From Paragonimus westermani (taxonomy: Eukaryota; Platyhelminthes; Trematoda; Plagiorchiida; Troglotrematidae), in NCBI GenBank assembly GCA_008508345.1, contig QNGE01003746.1:1-64000 (forward strand): DNA of 64,000 bases, read 5' to 3'. The first letter of the stretch is position 1; every line of letters starts with the position of its first letter. The position numbers and the translations under genes are program-made. A model generated the notes under the pieces. The model ran no database searches, had not been told where the DNA came from, and saw only the letters and a list, made by a program, of their open reading frames with translations. This document shows positions 12,753 to 22,690 of this stretch, in pieces.

Positions 12753-13549
12753 CTGGTTTAGGACGCAGTCTGATAATGTTCAGGAACCCTTTTTGTATAT
12801 ATTTAAAATGGCAAAATTTGATTAAAAAATTACTTGCCGCAAATCAATAACATGAGTCTTGGTCCAAGGTCTCGCGCAGGGTTAAGAGCACAACCAGCGT
12901 TCAAAGCAAAGCAACCGACCAGAGTGAAGACCAGTAAACCCAAATAAATGGGATGTAGATAGCCAGGCATTTTCCAACCCTTGCAGTCGACCACAACTAG
13001 CGCACCAGCAGCTAAAATAGCAGTTCCTAAGACTTGGTCAAAAAAACATGTTAGATGTGACGCCCACGGGTTGGTGACAAAAATGTTTCCCGTGGTATCA
13101 ATCAGTAACTGGTTATTGTCACTGTTAGTAGCCCTTTCAAAAATCTTCTCATGATATACACCAAAAACTGCCAGGGCTCCAACGAATGCTCCAAGCAGCT
13201 GACTGAACGTGTAGAAGAAGACACGTTTAAACGGAATCCTTCCGACAAGAGCAAAGGCCAAAGTGATAGCCGGGTTTATATTTCCATGGCCTCCACAACC
13301 AGAAAAAAGTACGCCAAAAGCAACAGCCATGCCCCATCCAAGACTGACGGATAAAAATCCACCGTGTGCATCGCGTCCTTGGTTACCAAGTAATACCTGA
13401 GCTAATACACCACATCCGAAAATGATAAGAATGGCCGTCCCACAGAATTCAGCGAGGCACGCGCGTAGAATGGGACGTGAACGAAGACTTAGTTTATCGG
13501 CTAGAAAGGACAACTTTAGTTTATACTGGGATGTGTTTGCTGCAGGCAT
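10951..13549 (-). CDS. Aquaglyceroporin (MIP channel), two exons
   Basis: Exon 1 is 13549-12838 and exon 2 is 11177-10951. Together they give 939 bp, 312 codons plus a TGA stop. The product is a membrane channel for water and small solutes such as glycerol. Six hydrophobic segments flank two half-helix motifs: NPA at residues 92-94 (GHGNINPAIT) and NPA at 223-225 followed by Arg226-Asp227 (ALNPARDLGPRL). The Asp after the pore Arg is typical of aquaglyceroporins. Exon 2 supplies the last membrane segment (FFWIPIAGPYAGAIIGAFLYE) and a hydrophilic tail rich in Asp, Glu, Ser and Gln. The frame joins only with a GC donor, giving CGWGTSAF across the junction, the expected family sequence. ATG13549 was chosen because it opens a cytosolic N-terminus just before segment 1; an upstream non-coding exon is possible. 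Oddity: the His usually two residues before NPA1 is Asn here. This is the only intact host gene seen. Confidence 0.93.
11178..12837 (-). other. GC-AG intron of the aquaporin gene
   Basis: 1660 bp. On the minus strand exon 1 ends ...ATTTGCG and the intron begins GCAAGTAATT, which fits the known consensus of GC donors. It ends ...CAATACAG before GATGGGGAACG. Using the overlapping GT two bases further on would break the reading frame. The GC choice restores Cys-Gly-Trp-Gly, conserved in aquaporins. The intron also holds a (TA)n tract at 12714-12751. Confidence 0.85.
12714..12751. repeat. (TA)n microsatellite
   Basis: About 19 uninterrupted TA units inside the aquaporin intron. Confidence 0.95.
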
Positions 13550-14887
13550 TGGGTGGCAATCTTGAAAAATTCAATTCCCGACTTACCGTCCAATGCACAA
13601 GGGGTATACATATGACTGAATCGTCCAATTACATGTCGGCAATGGCAAAGCTCGCTGGCGATTGGTCGAATAATTCAAGACGCTACAGAATGGACAATGC
13701 ATACTAGCCGGATGTCAGCTGCCGAATTTAAGCATCAAATCCTAGGTCAGACAAGGTTTTCCTCCTCAATGTGCAAACAGGTGCGCTCACCGCAAAATTA
13801 TGTGTACAAAAACAAGAGCAATTGTTTATCTACTGGATAACGGTTGAGATTTTATACTCTACTTTTCGGGGCAAAATGCTATTGCTTACTGTTCGGGCAC
13901 ACTTTTTGAACATTCTCCTAGAAAAGTAGGAGAGTAGATACTTGTATATATTTTCACTTGTTAAGCCTTCTGGTTGCTATTTTCGATACATTTTCTATAG
14001 CGTTGAGTATTCCATAGCTGTTCAGTCATCTCCAGGATAGATCTACATACTTCTGTTGGTATTCTGACAACTTCTGTGCAGTGTACATAAACACTCGTAA
14101 TTAGCCAGGCTTTATGAACCGAAACAAGTTGTTACTGATTACTAACCCTTTCTTCCAGCAGATACAGTATTTTTTTGTTCCTTTTATCCATACACGTGTA
14201 CACTGTATTTAGGCTGATGGTGAAACGTGTTTATTTGAGGCCAACGGTTCGGAGGTGTATAGCTTATGATGAGATTGTATGACAGGATGACTCTCTCAAC
14301 TATACAATTGCTCCGGCACTTGAACATACGGCTACTTTTAGGCATATTGGTACAGTCCTTAAACTATCTACAAACATCATGTGAGTTACGAGGGAATGTC
14401 TGACATCCGTGTATTCAGATCTTTTCGTTCCGACGGTGATATTACTCACAAATGCTTTGGTTGCGTAGAAAAATAGTTGATTATCATAAATGACATATTT
14501 ATTCAAAAAGTAGCAAACCATTTTGCTGTTTCGAGTGTGCAGATATGTCGGCTTGTTGTCCAGAATATGGTTACTTATTTGTTTCAATCCAGTGGCTGTC
14601 TACTCACTTTGGACATACCAAGTGTATTGTAGACTTTGCAAGGTGAGGTGATATAAGCTGTACGTGGTTAGTCGGCGAAGTTCGCGGTAGACACACGACT
14701 AGTTTTATGGATCTTACCGAACACCAGGTAAGTGAACTTTGGCCAAATATCCCACTATGGGATGAGAATAGTCTGAAATTTGTACTTATTGACTCATTTG
14801 CGGGTTGTTGGTGTCGTGCATCTCAAGCTGAATGGATTCACCCCAGAAGTCCGGATTTTAATGCATATGCACGAAAGATGCATAAAC
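13550..14887. other. Unassigned stretch upstream of aquaporin
   Basis: Should contain the aquaporin promoter and 5' untranslated region on the minus strand, but I see no convincing core promoter element. Other open frames here carry no motif. Confidence 0.3.
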
Positions 14888-15061
14888 TCAGTCTGCTTCT
14901 GATGGTTGGGAATTAGCGGTGGCGTTGTTTGTAGCTCGGGTTGATTGTTTCAGCGCTGAAACACTTACGCACTGAAGATGTCACTTCGCCTAGTGATCAA
15001 ACATTTGCAACCTAAATGCCAAGCTCGGCGAATATATCAATACCAAAATCAGTCTGCTTCT
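14888..15061 (+). mobile_element. Short PLE-end insertion with 13-bp target duplication (family 3)
   Basis: A 148-bp insert (14901-15048) is flanked by perfect direct repeats tcagtctgcttct at 14888-14900 and 15049-15061. The insert carries the same terminal sequence found antisense at 18320-18480, but in two pieces of opposite orientation. The first ~45 bp (through gtagctcgggttga) is inverted relative to the rest (aaacacttacgc to accaaaa). A perfect 16-bp palindrome, GTTTCAGCGCTGAAAC, sits at the join. It has no coding sequence, so it is a minimal, dead-on-arrival copy. Confidence 0.8.
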
Positions 15062-17129
15062 AGTTTTCAGATGGCATGACAGATACATCTTGTCTTGTGA
15101 AATTAGAATACCACCTGGTTTCCTAAGGCAGACTGAATTTCTGCATCTGACGTCTGTGCTGATTTACAGATTCCACTGAATTGGCGATAAATGGCACAGC
15201 TAACTTATAAACGTGGTAGTAGCCACTAGTTAAATTTATTTATTAACTGGGTCATATGTGTGGAACACAGCTGTCCTACCAAAATGTAGTTTTGGTGAAC
15301 ACAGCGTACAGTGACATTAGCAAGTCTAAGCAAAAATGATTATTATAAACCGCGAATGATTTTCTTCTTTCCTATCATTGTGAACTGTAGTTCGGAATGA
15401 CCACATTCCGGAGTTTTCCCCAGTACATCTCCAGCAGTGGCCACAATCCAAATGCGGTTTTGGGAAGTTCACATCACACAGCCCAACGCGACTTTCGAGT
15501 ACGGCATAATAGCTGATAAATCGGTGGCTGCACGGTCAAGCCAAAGTGGGTTAGACGTCAAGTGTAGTCTTGGTTAGTCCTTGTTACTTTGGGGAATACA
15601 CCAGCCCTAATGAGATCTTTGCCTCCGATAATGTCGACCCAATTTCCCGACAGTATACAATTCACTGTTTGTTTAACCTACGAAATGTGAACGTTACTTT
15701 TAAGCATAACAGATTTCTTTAGGAAATCTCTGCCTATCAAATTGAGCAAACTTATAAGGACATGTGTCTAGCACACCGTTTCCTCTGTGGCAGTGGGAAT
15801 AGTCATGATTCTTATAAGTCCCTTCTAACGTAACATTTGGTGAAACTCTGTTGTGCCTGTAAGTCACACGTTCATTTGAAAGCAGGCTTGCTTCAGATAT
15901 GGTTGCTGTACAGTCCTTGATAGGGAGCTTACATTGATCAAATGATTTGTTTGTTCATTCTGTAATTAAGTGTTTAAATCCACAGCCGACACTCTCTAAT
16001 TTACGATTTAGTCCAATTTGGGACAAAATAAGAATTCTTTTAATTCTACAGCATGAGTTCCGTCTTAGAACAATGGCAAAGTTGACTTGGACCAAACAAC
16101 TCGGAGGTCATTTTACGGTTGCAAACAATGGTGCACAGTTAACAGTCAATCCTTTTCATCTTGCATCAGTAGACTACAATTGATTCATAAGTAAGTAGTT
16201 GCTACATAACGAGCAACAGTGCACATATTCTTTGAAACAAACGCTTCAGCCAGTTACTCAAGCAACGCCGATTTTCATTACCCCCCAAAATGGGAACTCA
16301 GTTCACTACATTTTTTTACTGCATTGAAAGCCATTTCACCATAAAAGTGGTTCGGACTGAACGAAGAAGATGGCTGATGACATGCAGGCTGCAAACGAGA
16401 TGAGTAATCACGTAATCAATGATTTCGATGATATTCTGTGTCGCAAATTGAAGTGAAAAATCGATGAAGATAGACAAATACTGAAAGAGCCCGCAAAAAT
16501 TTCAAGGAAGGCTGCAGTTGCTTCTAAAAAGTGGTTTTGCATATGTGTTAACATCAATACCCAATGAAAATTTGGGCTTACGAAACGTGTTTTTAAGAAG
16601 TTCAAGCAATATAATACGGCAAATTAAACGTTACCTTTAAAGAGCTCAGTACCATGAGAAAGTATAGTTGCCGTTGACTGTGTTTCCTCCTTAAGAAAGC
16701 CAAATAGGCCAAATGTATCGTGTGAGCTGCCTTGTTTATTCCACTGCGTCCACTTTCGGTTAATTTGTGTCGAATTGGCTGTATTCAGATCTGGGGCATT
16801 CCATCAAGCGGCGAGGTGGGAAGTAATGTTACGCAACCGAAAGACCAACAGAGACTAAAAACGGATGCACCGCACTTGAATTGTTGCGGGTTAAAAAGCT
16901 GCTGTAATAGGGTTGCGATCTCAAAGGACAAGAACACCTGAGGAAGAAACATAGTCGAGGAATGATCACCGCGTAATACTAAGGAAAAAAATTGTAAAAC
17001 GGATAGAAGATTAACAAGAGACAGTAATAATCGTTACGTCCTATAAATGGTAAATCCGTCCCCAGATCAGTTCAGAAAACAGGCATCAAAATGACGTGAA
17101 AACGTGGAATAAGGATGACATTCTTACCT
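15062..17129. other. Unassigned stretch
   Basis: No recognised gene. Short open frames up to 78 codons without motifs. Confidence 0.3.
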
Positions 17130-18480
17130 GACCAGCGATTATCTTTGTGTGCACGGATTGAGATTCGATCGATGTACTGTCAACTTTTGCGATGTGAAAC
17201 ATTTGATTCAGTTTGGGTTTAAAAATCACTCTGAAGATGGGCTATGGATCCGGGGACTGTCGGATTTGTAAATATTTTTGTGCGGTACTTGCTGCATAAC
17301 CAGTATTCAAAACCAAGGCAGCCTCCACAATTGTTAGTTGATAACTGTAGTCAGGTGTATTTTAGTTCTGCTGACGTAAATTCATTCAATGACACAAGCA
17401 AATCTGTGAACAGTTTTAGAGATGGTGATCTGGTGCAATCAATCCTTTCATGGGCATAGTTGGAACATTTGCAATTTCTGCCACGAAGATTAATCGAGTA
17501 TCGTTGAATGTGCAGCTAATTTCTGCATACAGATGGTTTATGAGTAACGTTAAAATACCGTCACTCTTACGTGGTAGAGAAAGACTGACAGATTTACGTT
17601 TCTTACTATTGAGGCGTAGAACACTTTCTGATACCCGCTTTCAGGGATACACTTTCCACCAGTTTTCTGTAATGAGTTCACCTCAGCTTCTGAAATATTT
17701 TCTGTAGAACCGAGCCAAACTTTGTAGAAGAAATACTTCGGGAATTCACCTTTATCTAGAATTGGTACAGAGTTTTTAAAGCACAGAGGCTGTACTGTCT
17801 ATTCAGACTTCTACTGAACACGTCTGGCTAATGATTCATCTTGTTATGACAAACTGTCTTCTAAATCGCCCGTATTTGGTAGAACTAGTCCCAGGGGAAC
17901 TCTCACTGCAACTCCATCTAATTGTTCAAAAAAGTGTCATTCAAACAAGAACAACACAAACTGGGTGTACATACTTTAAGTAGGCTGGCAACTGTCAGTC
18001 CACTCTCAGCAACGTGGCTGGGAACATTTGCAGAACAGTCCTGAATAGAAATGCAACATCAACCGAAATCATTACATTGTATTCAAGGTTCATGTTGGAG
18101 GTCAGCTCAACAAAAAATCAGGGGTACTCTTTGCATTTTAAACGGCCACCTTGTTCCTTACGGGTTCGATCAACTCGACTAGCCAACGGGCATAATAAAA
18201 ATGTAGGGGACCACTCACGGGCGGTATTCTTTTCACGGACACATATGATTGGTAATAATTAGGAAGTTCGTACATTCGTGGCATCACATCGGCTTTAGTT
18301 GGGCCAGTCCAACTTTTCTGGTGTGGACCTCTAGATGTCTGATGGTTGGGAACAGTGGTGGTGTTGTTCGTAGCTCGGGTTGACGGTTTTAGTATTGATA
18401 TGTTCGTCGAGCTTAGCATTTAGGTTGCAAACGTTTCATCACCAAGCGAGGTGACATCATCAGTGCGTGAGTGTTTCAAA
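17130..18480 (-). pseudogene. Antisense Penelope-like element remnant
   Basis: Minus-strand translation shows decayed PLE pieces in order. First comes the terminal untranslated block (about 18480-18320). Then PRMYELPN and ARWLVELIEPVRNKVAV match the start of the reverse transcriptase seen intact at 20504. Next is NMNLEYNVMISVDVAFLF (motif A), then QLDGVAVRVPLGLVL (motif B, about 17930), and finally IFKPKLNQMFHIAKV (about 17235), matching the extreme C-terminus. Frames change repeatedly, and the distance from motif B to the C-terminus is shorter than in the intact copy, so internal sequence is lost. Confidence 0.8.
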
Positions 18481-19420
18481 ACTATACCTCATTTCCATAT
18501 TGTGCGACCCTCGTTTTCTCATTTAAAGTTGAGAATATTGCGAAGGAATGATGTGAACAAGCACTTTTATGACACTCAAAAACTTGAAACTCCCGATCCA
18601 ACAAAACCAGTCACCCGATATGTTTCTATGTGGTTTCACATTTTTCATCTACTCTACGATAAATCTAACAGAAAACAGTCATACGTTTGTATATCTCACT
18701 CTTCTCTGTGTTAAGCTGGTTAGACAGAGAACTGTATGTATAGTTGCAACATTGCTGTCTTCATGTATGGTACCATCAAACAAACAACACTCCATTCCCC
18801 GTTCATCTAAACACGACACCCAACTATACGGTTTAAGGCCTTCAGCAACTTGCAATACACGTAATCTGCAAAACGGAAACCGAAATAGGATGACAATGTC
18901 TTACGCATCCCACTTTCGAGTTAGGTCGGCCGTTTGCTGCTAAGTGAATTAGACTTTTAAGTTATCTGCCCCATACGGGGTATCTCAAGAGAATCCTAGT
19001 TCCTCTCGTACAGCAGGTCAAACTGTTGAGGTAAAGGCTAAACCTGAATTCCCCCAAATCAATCTGAGACACGTTTGCGGACTTAAGACGTTGCCTGTCA
19101 AGACGTAGGATGTGCGTACACTGTTGAATCGATGCATCATCGAGTGGTCAGGGCACCGCAGCGTACTGACTGCAAAGAATCCGAACAGTTACTGCAACTA
19201 GGTTGCATCTGTGAGTGAAACAAGACTTAGAGACCAAAGTGAGCTCGGGAAATCGGGAGCTGAGTGCACATTCGACTTGAATGGCTACTCGGCAGAATGT
19301 GTCTGGGAGCAGGATGTCTGTCGTACAGTGGTTGATGGCACCAATGTTTCGGTGACAGGCGAACCACACGGCAATTCCTCCTAAATAATGCTCATGGGTT
19401 TGTGACTCGGTCAGGGTGGG
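18481..19420. other. Unassigned stretch between PLE copies
   Basis: No supported gene. It contains a 13-base match to the large-subunit rRNA sarcin-ricin loop on the minus strand near 19000, noted among the findings. Confidence 0.3.
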
Positions 19421-19446
19421 TCCGAAGCTTTCGAAGAAAGACCCGA

Positions 19447-19575
19447 CTATATAACGTGTATGTTAATTTCACAAAAGTAACCGATGAGATGCGAACGAAA
19501 TGTCATTGCGCAAGACATCTTACATGCTACTATTGGCTTTTTCAAATTTATCGATGGGAATCATTGTTTCAAACT
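19447..19575 (+). repeat. PLE left pseudo-LTR
   Basis: Matches 22151-22280 along its full length with a handful of substitutions and one indel. It starts CTATATAA and ends TTTCAAACT. Contains a hammerhead ribozyme. Confidence 0.9.
19477..19523 (+). ncRNA. Type I hammerhead ribozyme (left pseudo-LTR)
   Basis: Helix I GUAA/UUAC (19477-19480 with 19520-19523). Core CCGAUGA, where position 4 is C instead of the consensus U. Then a G-C pair enclosing AUGCGAA, then GAAA. Helix III is AUGUC/GACAU (19500-19504 with 19514-19518) with the A15.1-U16.1 pair. C17 is at 19519, so the predicted cut is 19519/19520. Helix II is about one pair. The U4-to-C change may weaken activity. Confidence 0.75.
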
Positions 19576-19831
19576 TTTACGGGCTCGGCTTCCCAAAAAT
19601 TCTCTGAAGAAAATCAACAATATTGTCGGTTTGAAATGCAAGATTGCGAGGGCTACAGCGAAATTCATGTTCCTGAGACAGTATCCGAGGGAATATTTCA
19701 AGTCTCTGCGGCGATGTAAATTGAGGCCAACATCTGAGGGTCTGAAAGGTATTGCTGAGACCCAATTGCAAACGCTACGCTCTGAAATTATGAATCTCAA
19801 GGTTGCCGACTCTATTATTGTCAGCCCTTGA
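19484..19831 (+). pseudogene. PLE N-terminal region, frame 1
   Basis: An open frame of 115 codons rich in basic residues, lying between the left pseudo-LTR and the reverse transcriptase. It probably encodes the N-terminal extension of the PLE protein. It is separated from the next frame by a TGA at 19829, a frame change and a TAG at about 19948. Its first codons overlap the pseudo-LTR and ribozyme, so the annotated ATG is uncertain. Confidence 0.55.
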
Positions 19832-19967
19832 CGATTTAAGTTTATTCTGCCGCATCAATTTTTACAATTATTGTAAGCAGACTGCTGCCTACGTGACCAA
19901 GAAACAGACTAAGAAGAACACACTGTCGCTCACTACTGAACAGACGTAGTCTAATTTCTCGAAGAAT

Positions 19968-20507
19968 TTGGACAAATATGTGAAGAATCTTTCCAATATT
20001 GTTCTAAACAGAACTCAAAAAGAAGCGCTATCAGTCGGTTTGAAGTTCAGTATCCCACCGCAAAAGAACCACCCGGTTAACGTACAGACACAAATTGAAT
20101 GTCTACATGACCAGCTCAAGTCGCTGGAGGCCACTTCAACTGACGCTGCTGCTTGGTTTAAATCTTGGTTAGTTGATCTCGCCCATCAATACCAACGAAC
20201 ACCCATCAGCCAGCAATGCCTGCTAAGTAAAGAACACATTAATCAGGTGAAAGAACTTCGCAAAAATACAGAGCTGATTATTTTGTCACCGGATAAGGGG
20301 TCTGGAGTGGTCCCGTTGAATCGTGCGGACTATATCAACAAGATGCAGTTTATTCTGTCAGATACGTCAAAGTTCCTTATCGACGAAGATCAAACAGATG
20401 CGGTACAGAGTGATCAACGTCAGATCAACTGTGCGCTTAAAAATCTACATCACAAAGGACTGATCTACCAAACTCATCTTAAAATCTGTCCCCCAAAGGC
20501 GGTGTGA
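19968..20507 (+). pseudogene. PLE N-terminal half before RT core
   Basis: Open for 179 codons, with LSPDKGSGVVPLNRADYINKM, the conserved region just upstream of the PLE reverse transcriptase. A TAG lies about 20 bases upstream in frame, and a one-base frameshift within the C-rich run near 20490 separates it from the RT core at 20504. The two frames were clearly one protein in the ancestor, since the sequence on both sides is colinear with PLE proteins. Confidence 0.8.
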
Positions 20508-21922
20508 CCCCTAGAATGTATGGTCTTCCTAAAACACACAAACCTGGAGTGCCTTTACGACCAATATTATCCATGACTGCCTCACCATACCACCGGCTTG
20601 CCCAGTGGCTGGTCAGTCTGATTGAACCCGTTAGATCCAAATTGGCTGTGCACAGCCTAAAGGACACTTTTGAATTCGTGGAACTGATCTCCAACATCAA
20701 TGTCAAACACCATCTAATGACTTCTTTTGATGTTGAGTCACTATTCACAAATGTTCCACTTGACGAGGTTATCAATATTGTTTGTAATTACGCTACTGAC
20801 AATAACTTGGCACTCGGTATTCCCAACGATGAGCTTTCGAAGCTGCTGAAAATGTGTACATCCAATATCCAATTTATGTTCAACGGCACCTACTACAGAC
20901 AAATAGATGGAGTTGCAATGGGTAGTCCATTAGGACCCGTGTTAGCTGACATATTCATGGGTCACTTAGAACATTCTATGTCCACTGAAATCCGGAACAC
21001 GTTGTTTTATAAACGATACGTGGACGATATTTTTGCTGTATTCGACGGCCACTGGCAAGTAACAGCCTTTCATGAGCTGTTAAACAGTTTGCATAACAAA
21101 CTAACGTTTACTCTTGAAATCGAACAAAATGAGAGGATATCTTTCCTTGACGTTCTTTTGAAAAGGCGCGAGGATGGGTCACTTTCCAGAGGTGTCTACC
21201 GCAAATCCACGTGGACGGGACAATACCTACACTTTAAGAGTTTCACACCTATTGCTCAAAAACGTGGCCTCGTTAGGACTTTGTTTCACAGAGTTCGACG
21301 TATTGCGACGGATGATGAGCTAGAAAGTGAACTGACGTTACTGCACGAGACTCTTATAGAAAATGGTTATCCCCAAAGGTTTATTGAGAAGTACTCCACT
21401 CCACAAACAACGCGGGTTACACCCATTACTGTTCCTCGCAAGCCTGTCTATCTAAATCTTCCTTTTAAAGGTGATAATGTCTCAGCCCTGATCAAACGCC
21501 GTTTAGATGCAGCACTCAAGCGCACATACAACGCAGCCCGACTGGTCTACGTGGATGAAACCACCCGTGTTCCAACTACACCTAGAAAAGACGTGGTGCC
21601 CCTTTTCGCCCAATCCAATATTGTATACACGTTTGATTGTGTCTGTGGAAGCAGATACGTCGGCAGAACCAGGAGGCACCTCGGCCCACTTATCAAAGAA
21701 CACATACCGAAATGGCTTTTGAAATCGGGGGTCGGTTGTGGCATTACAAAACACCTTCTACAGACCGGCCACTCAGTGGACCCTAGAACAGCTTTCAGAG
21801 TGTTCTTTAGACCCAAGCTAAAGCAGGCTCTCAATATTGAGAAAGCCGTCGCAATACATCGACTGAATCCCTCTTTATGCGCTCAGAAACAGTTGGTGAC
21901 TAACATTTCACCTTGTTGGTAA
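20504..21922 (+). CDS. PLE reverse transcriptase plus GIY-YIG endonuclease
   Basis: 472 codons, open throughout. Reverse transcriptase blocks: PKTHKPGVPLRP (9-20), motif A FDVESLF (75-81), motif B DGVAMGSPLGP (135-145), motif C YVDD (172-175), and FLDVLLKR (214-221). The linker motif VYLNLPFKGD is at 315-324. The endonuclease is at about 372-465, with VYTF where GIY is expected and RYVGRT for YIG, a nearby Cys pair (DCVC), EH at 399-400 and TGHSVDP at 421-427. PLE proteins prime reverse transcription at a nicked target or telomere end. The RT active site looks intact, but the N-terminal half is frameshifted away, so a full protein is unlikely. The ATG is simply the first in this frame, not the true start. 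Confidence 0.92.
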   Translation: MTPRMYGLPKTHKPGVPLRPILSMTASPYHRLAQWLVSLIEPVRSKLAVHSLKDTFEFVELISNINVKHHLMTSFDVESLFTNVPLDEVINIVCNYATDNNLALGIPNDELSKLLKMCTSNIQFMFNGTYYRQIDGVAMGSPLGPVLADIFMGHLEHSMSTEIRNTLFYKRYVDDIFAVFDGHWQVTAFHELLNSLHNKLTFTLEIEQNERISFLDVLLKRREDGSLSRGVYRKSTWTGQYLHFKSFTPIAQKRGLVRTLFHRVRRIATDDELESELTLLHETLIENGYPQRFIEKYSTPQTTRVTPITVPRKPVYLNLPFKGDNVSALIKRRLDAALKRTYNAARLVYVDETTRVPTTPRKDVVPLFAQSNIVYTFDCVCGSRYVGRTRRHLGPLIKEHIPKWLLKSGVGCGITKHLLQTGHSVDPRTAFRVFFRPKLKQALNIEKAVAIHRLNPSLCAQKQLVTNISPCW

Positions 21923-22150
21923 GAATATAACTGGTGCTTTTTGTACAGTATTTCAGCTCTTGTTTGTTTTTCTGTAGATTTTTTCTGACTATATCTGACC
22001 TTTACCACTCAATATGTATGTATCTTTTACCACCCCTTTATTGCATCAAAATTATCAATCAGTTGCATTTTGCTGCTTCCGCTTTGGTCACCTGACTGAC
22101 TGTTTCGAATATATTTCTAGATTGATTTCGTCTAGCTGCTTGCCCCCCAA

Positions 22151-22280
22151 CTATATAAAGTGTATGTTAATTTCGCAAAAGTAACCGATGAGATGCGAAC
22201 GAAATGTCATTGAGCAAGACATCTTACATGCTAATATTGGCTTTTTTCAAATTTATCGATGGGAACCATTGTTTCAAACT
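22151..22280 (+). repeat. PLE right pseudo-LTR
   Basis: Direct copy of 19447-19575, one base longer in a T run. Confidence 0.9.
22181..22227 (+). ncRNA. Type I hammerhead ribozyme (right pseudo-LTR)
   Basis: Same structure as the left copy: GUAA/UUAC helix I, core CCGAUGA, GAAA, helix III AUGUC/GACAU, predicted cut 22223/22224. The only change from the left copy is in the helix III loop (AUUGAGCAA versus AUUGCGCAA), where it leaves the core and stems unchanged. Confidence 0.75.
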
Positions 22281-22394
22281 CCGCAGCTTTTGTTAAGCTT
22301 TATGCTCCAGTCGTGTTTCATATCAGTTATACAAAGTACCGGTTTCACCGTGAATTTCTTGCCTGAATCCTCCCGACCCTATTGGGTGACGGAC

Positions 22395-22690
22395 GGTTTC
22401 TTCTAGGCAACTTCAATATGAGGGCTGAGCACTACCGATTAGCCTGGTTAGAAGGCTCTGGACCCCACAACACTAATAGAGTCAAAGAAAACAGTAATCG
22501 TCTGTTACACCTATTTGCTATCCACACGTTAGCTACTGAAAACACCAAATTCTAGCTGGAGGATAGCAAGTTCATTGCCTGGACTCATCCATGTAACGTT
22601 CGTCGCTATTTGTTTGGCTGCGTGTTAGTTATCACTCCAGGAAAGCGCGGAGCTGAATATAACGTGACCTCATGTGATATAAAAAAATGC
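22395..22690 (+). pseudogene. LINE endonuclease fragment
   Basis: The frame reads LGNFNMRAEHYRLAW (the GDFNAR-type block of APE-like LINE endonucleases), then NSNRLLHLFAIHTLATENTKF, a stop, and FIAWTHPCNVRRY. These match the central and late part of an apurinic-like endonuclease domain. Asn replaces the Asp of GDFN, and an in-frame TAG follows, so it is dead. It abuts the right end of the PLE. Confidence 0.7.

Larger units (their letters stand above)
19421..22290 (+). mobile_element. Near-complete Penelope-like retroelement (family 1)
   Basis: The body is about 2.85 kb (19432-22279). It has two near-identical direct terminal repeats (19447-19575 and 22151-22280), so-called pseudo-LTRs, enclosing a reverse transcriptase/GIY-YIG reading frame. 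Possible 11-bp target duplications flank it: tccgaagcttt at 19421-19431 and tccgcagcttt at 22280-22290, with one mismatch. Length, pseudo-LTRs and a single RT-endonuclease frame are typical of PLEs. At least three coding lesions make this copy defective. Confidence 0.85.

Noticed and set aside
13151..13707. Plus-strand open frames opposite the aquaporin.
   Set aside because: Shadows of the minus-strand coding exon; no motifs.
18395..18480. Possible hammerhead in PLE family 3 end (CTGATGATGTCACC...GGTGATGAAACG on the minus strand).
   Set aside because: The core and a hairpin at helix II are present, but I could find no helix III ending in UH nor a matching helix I. The related copy at 14960 has CAAA instead of GAAA.
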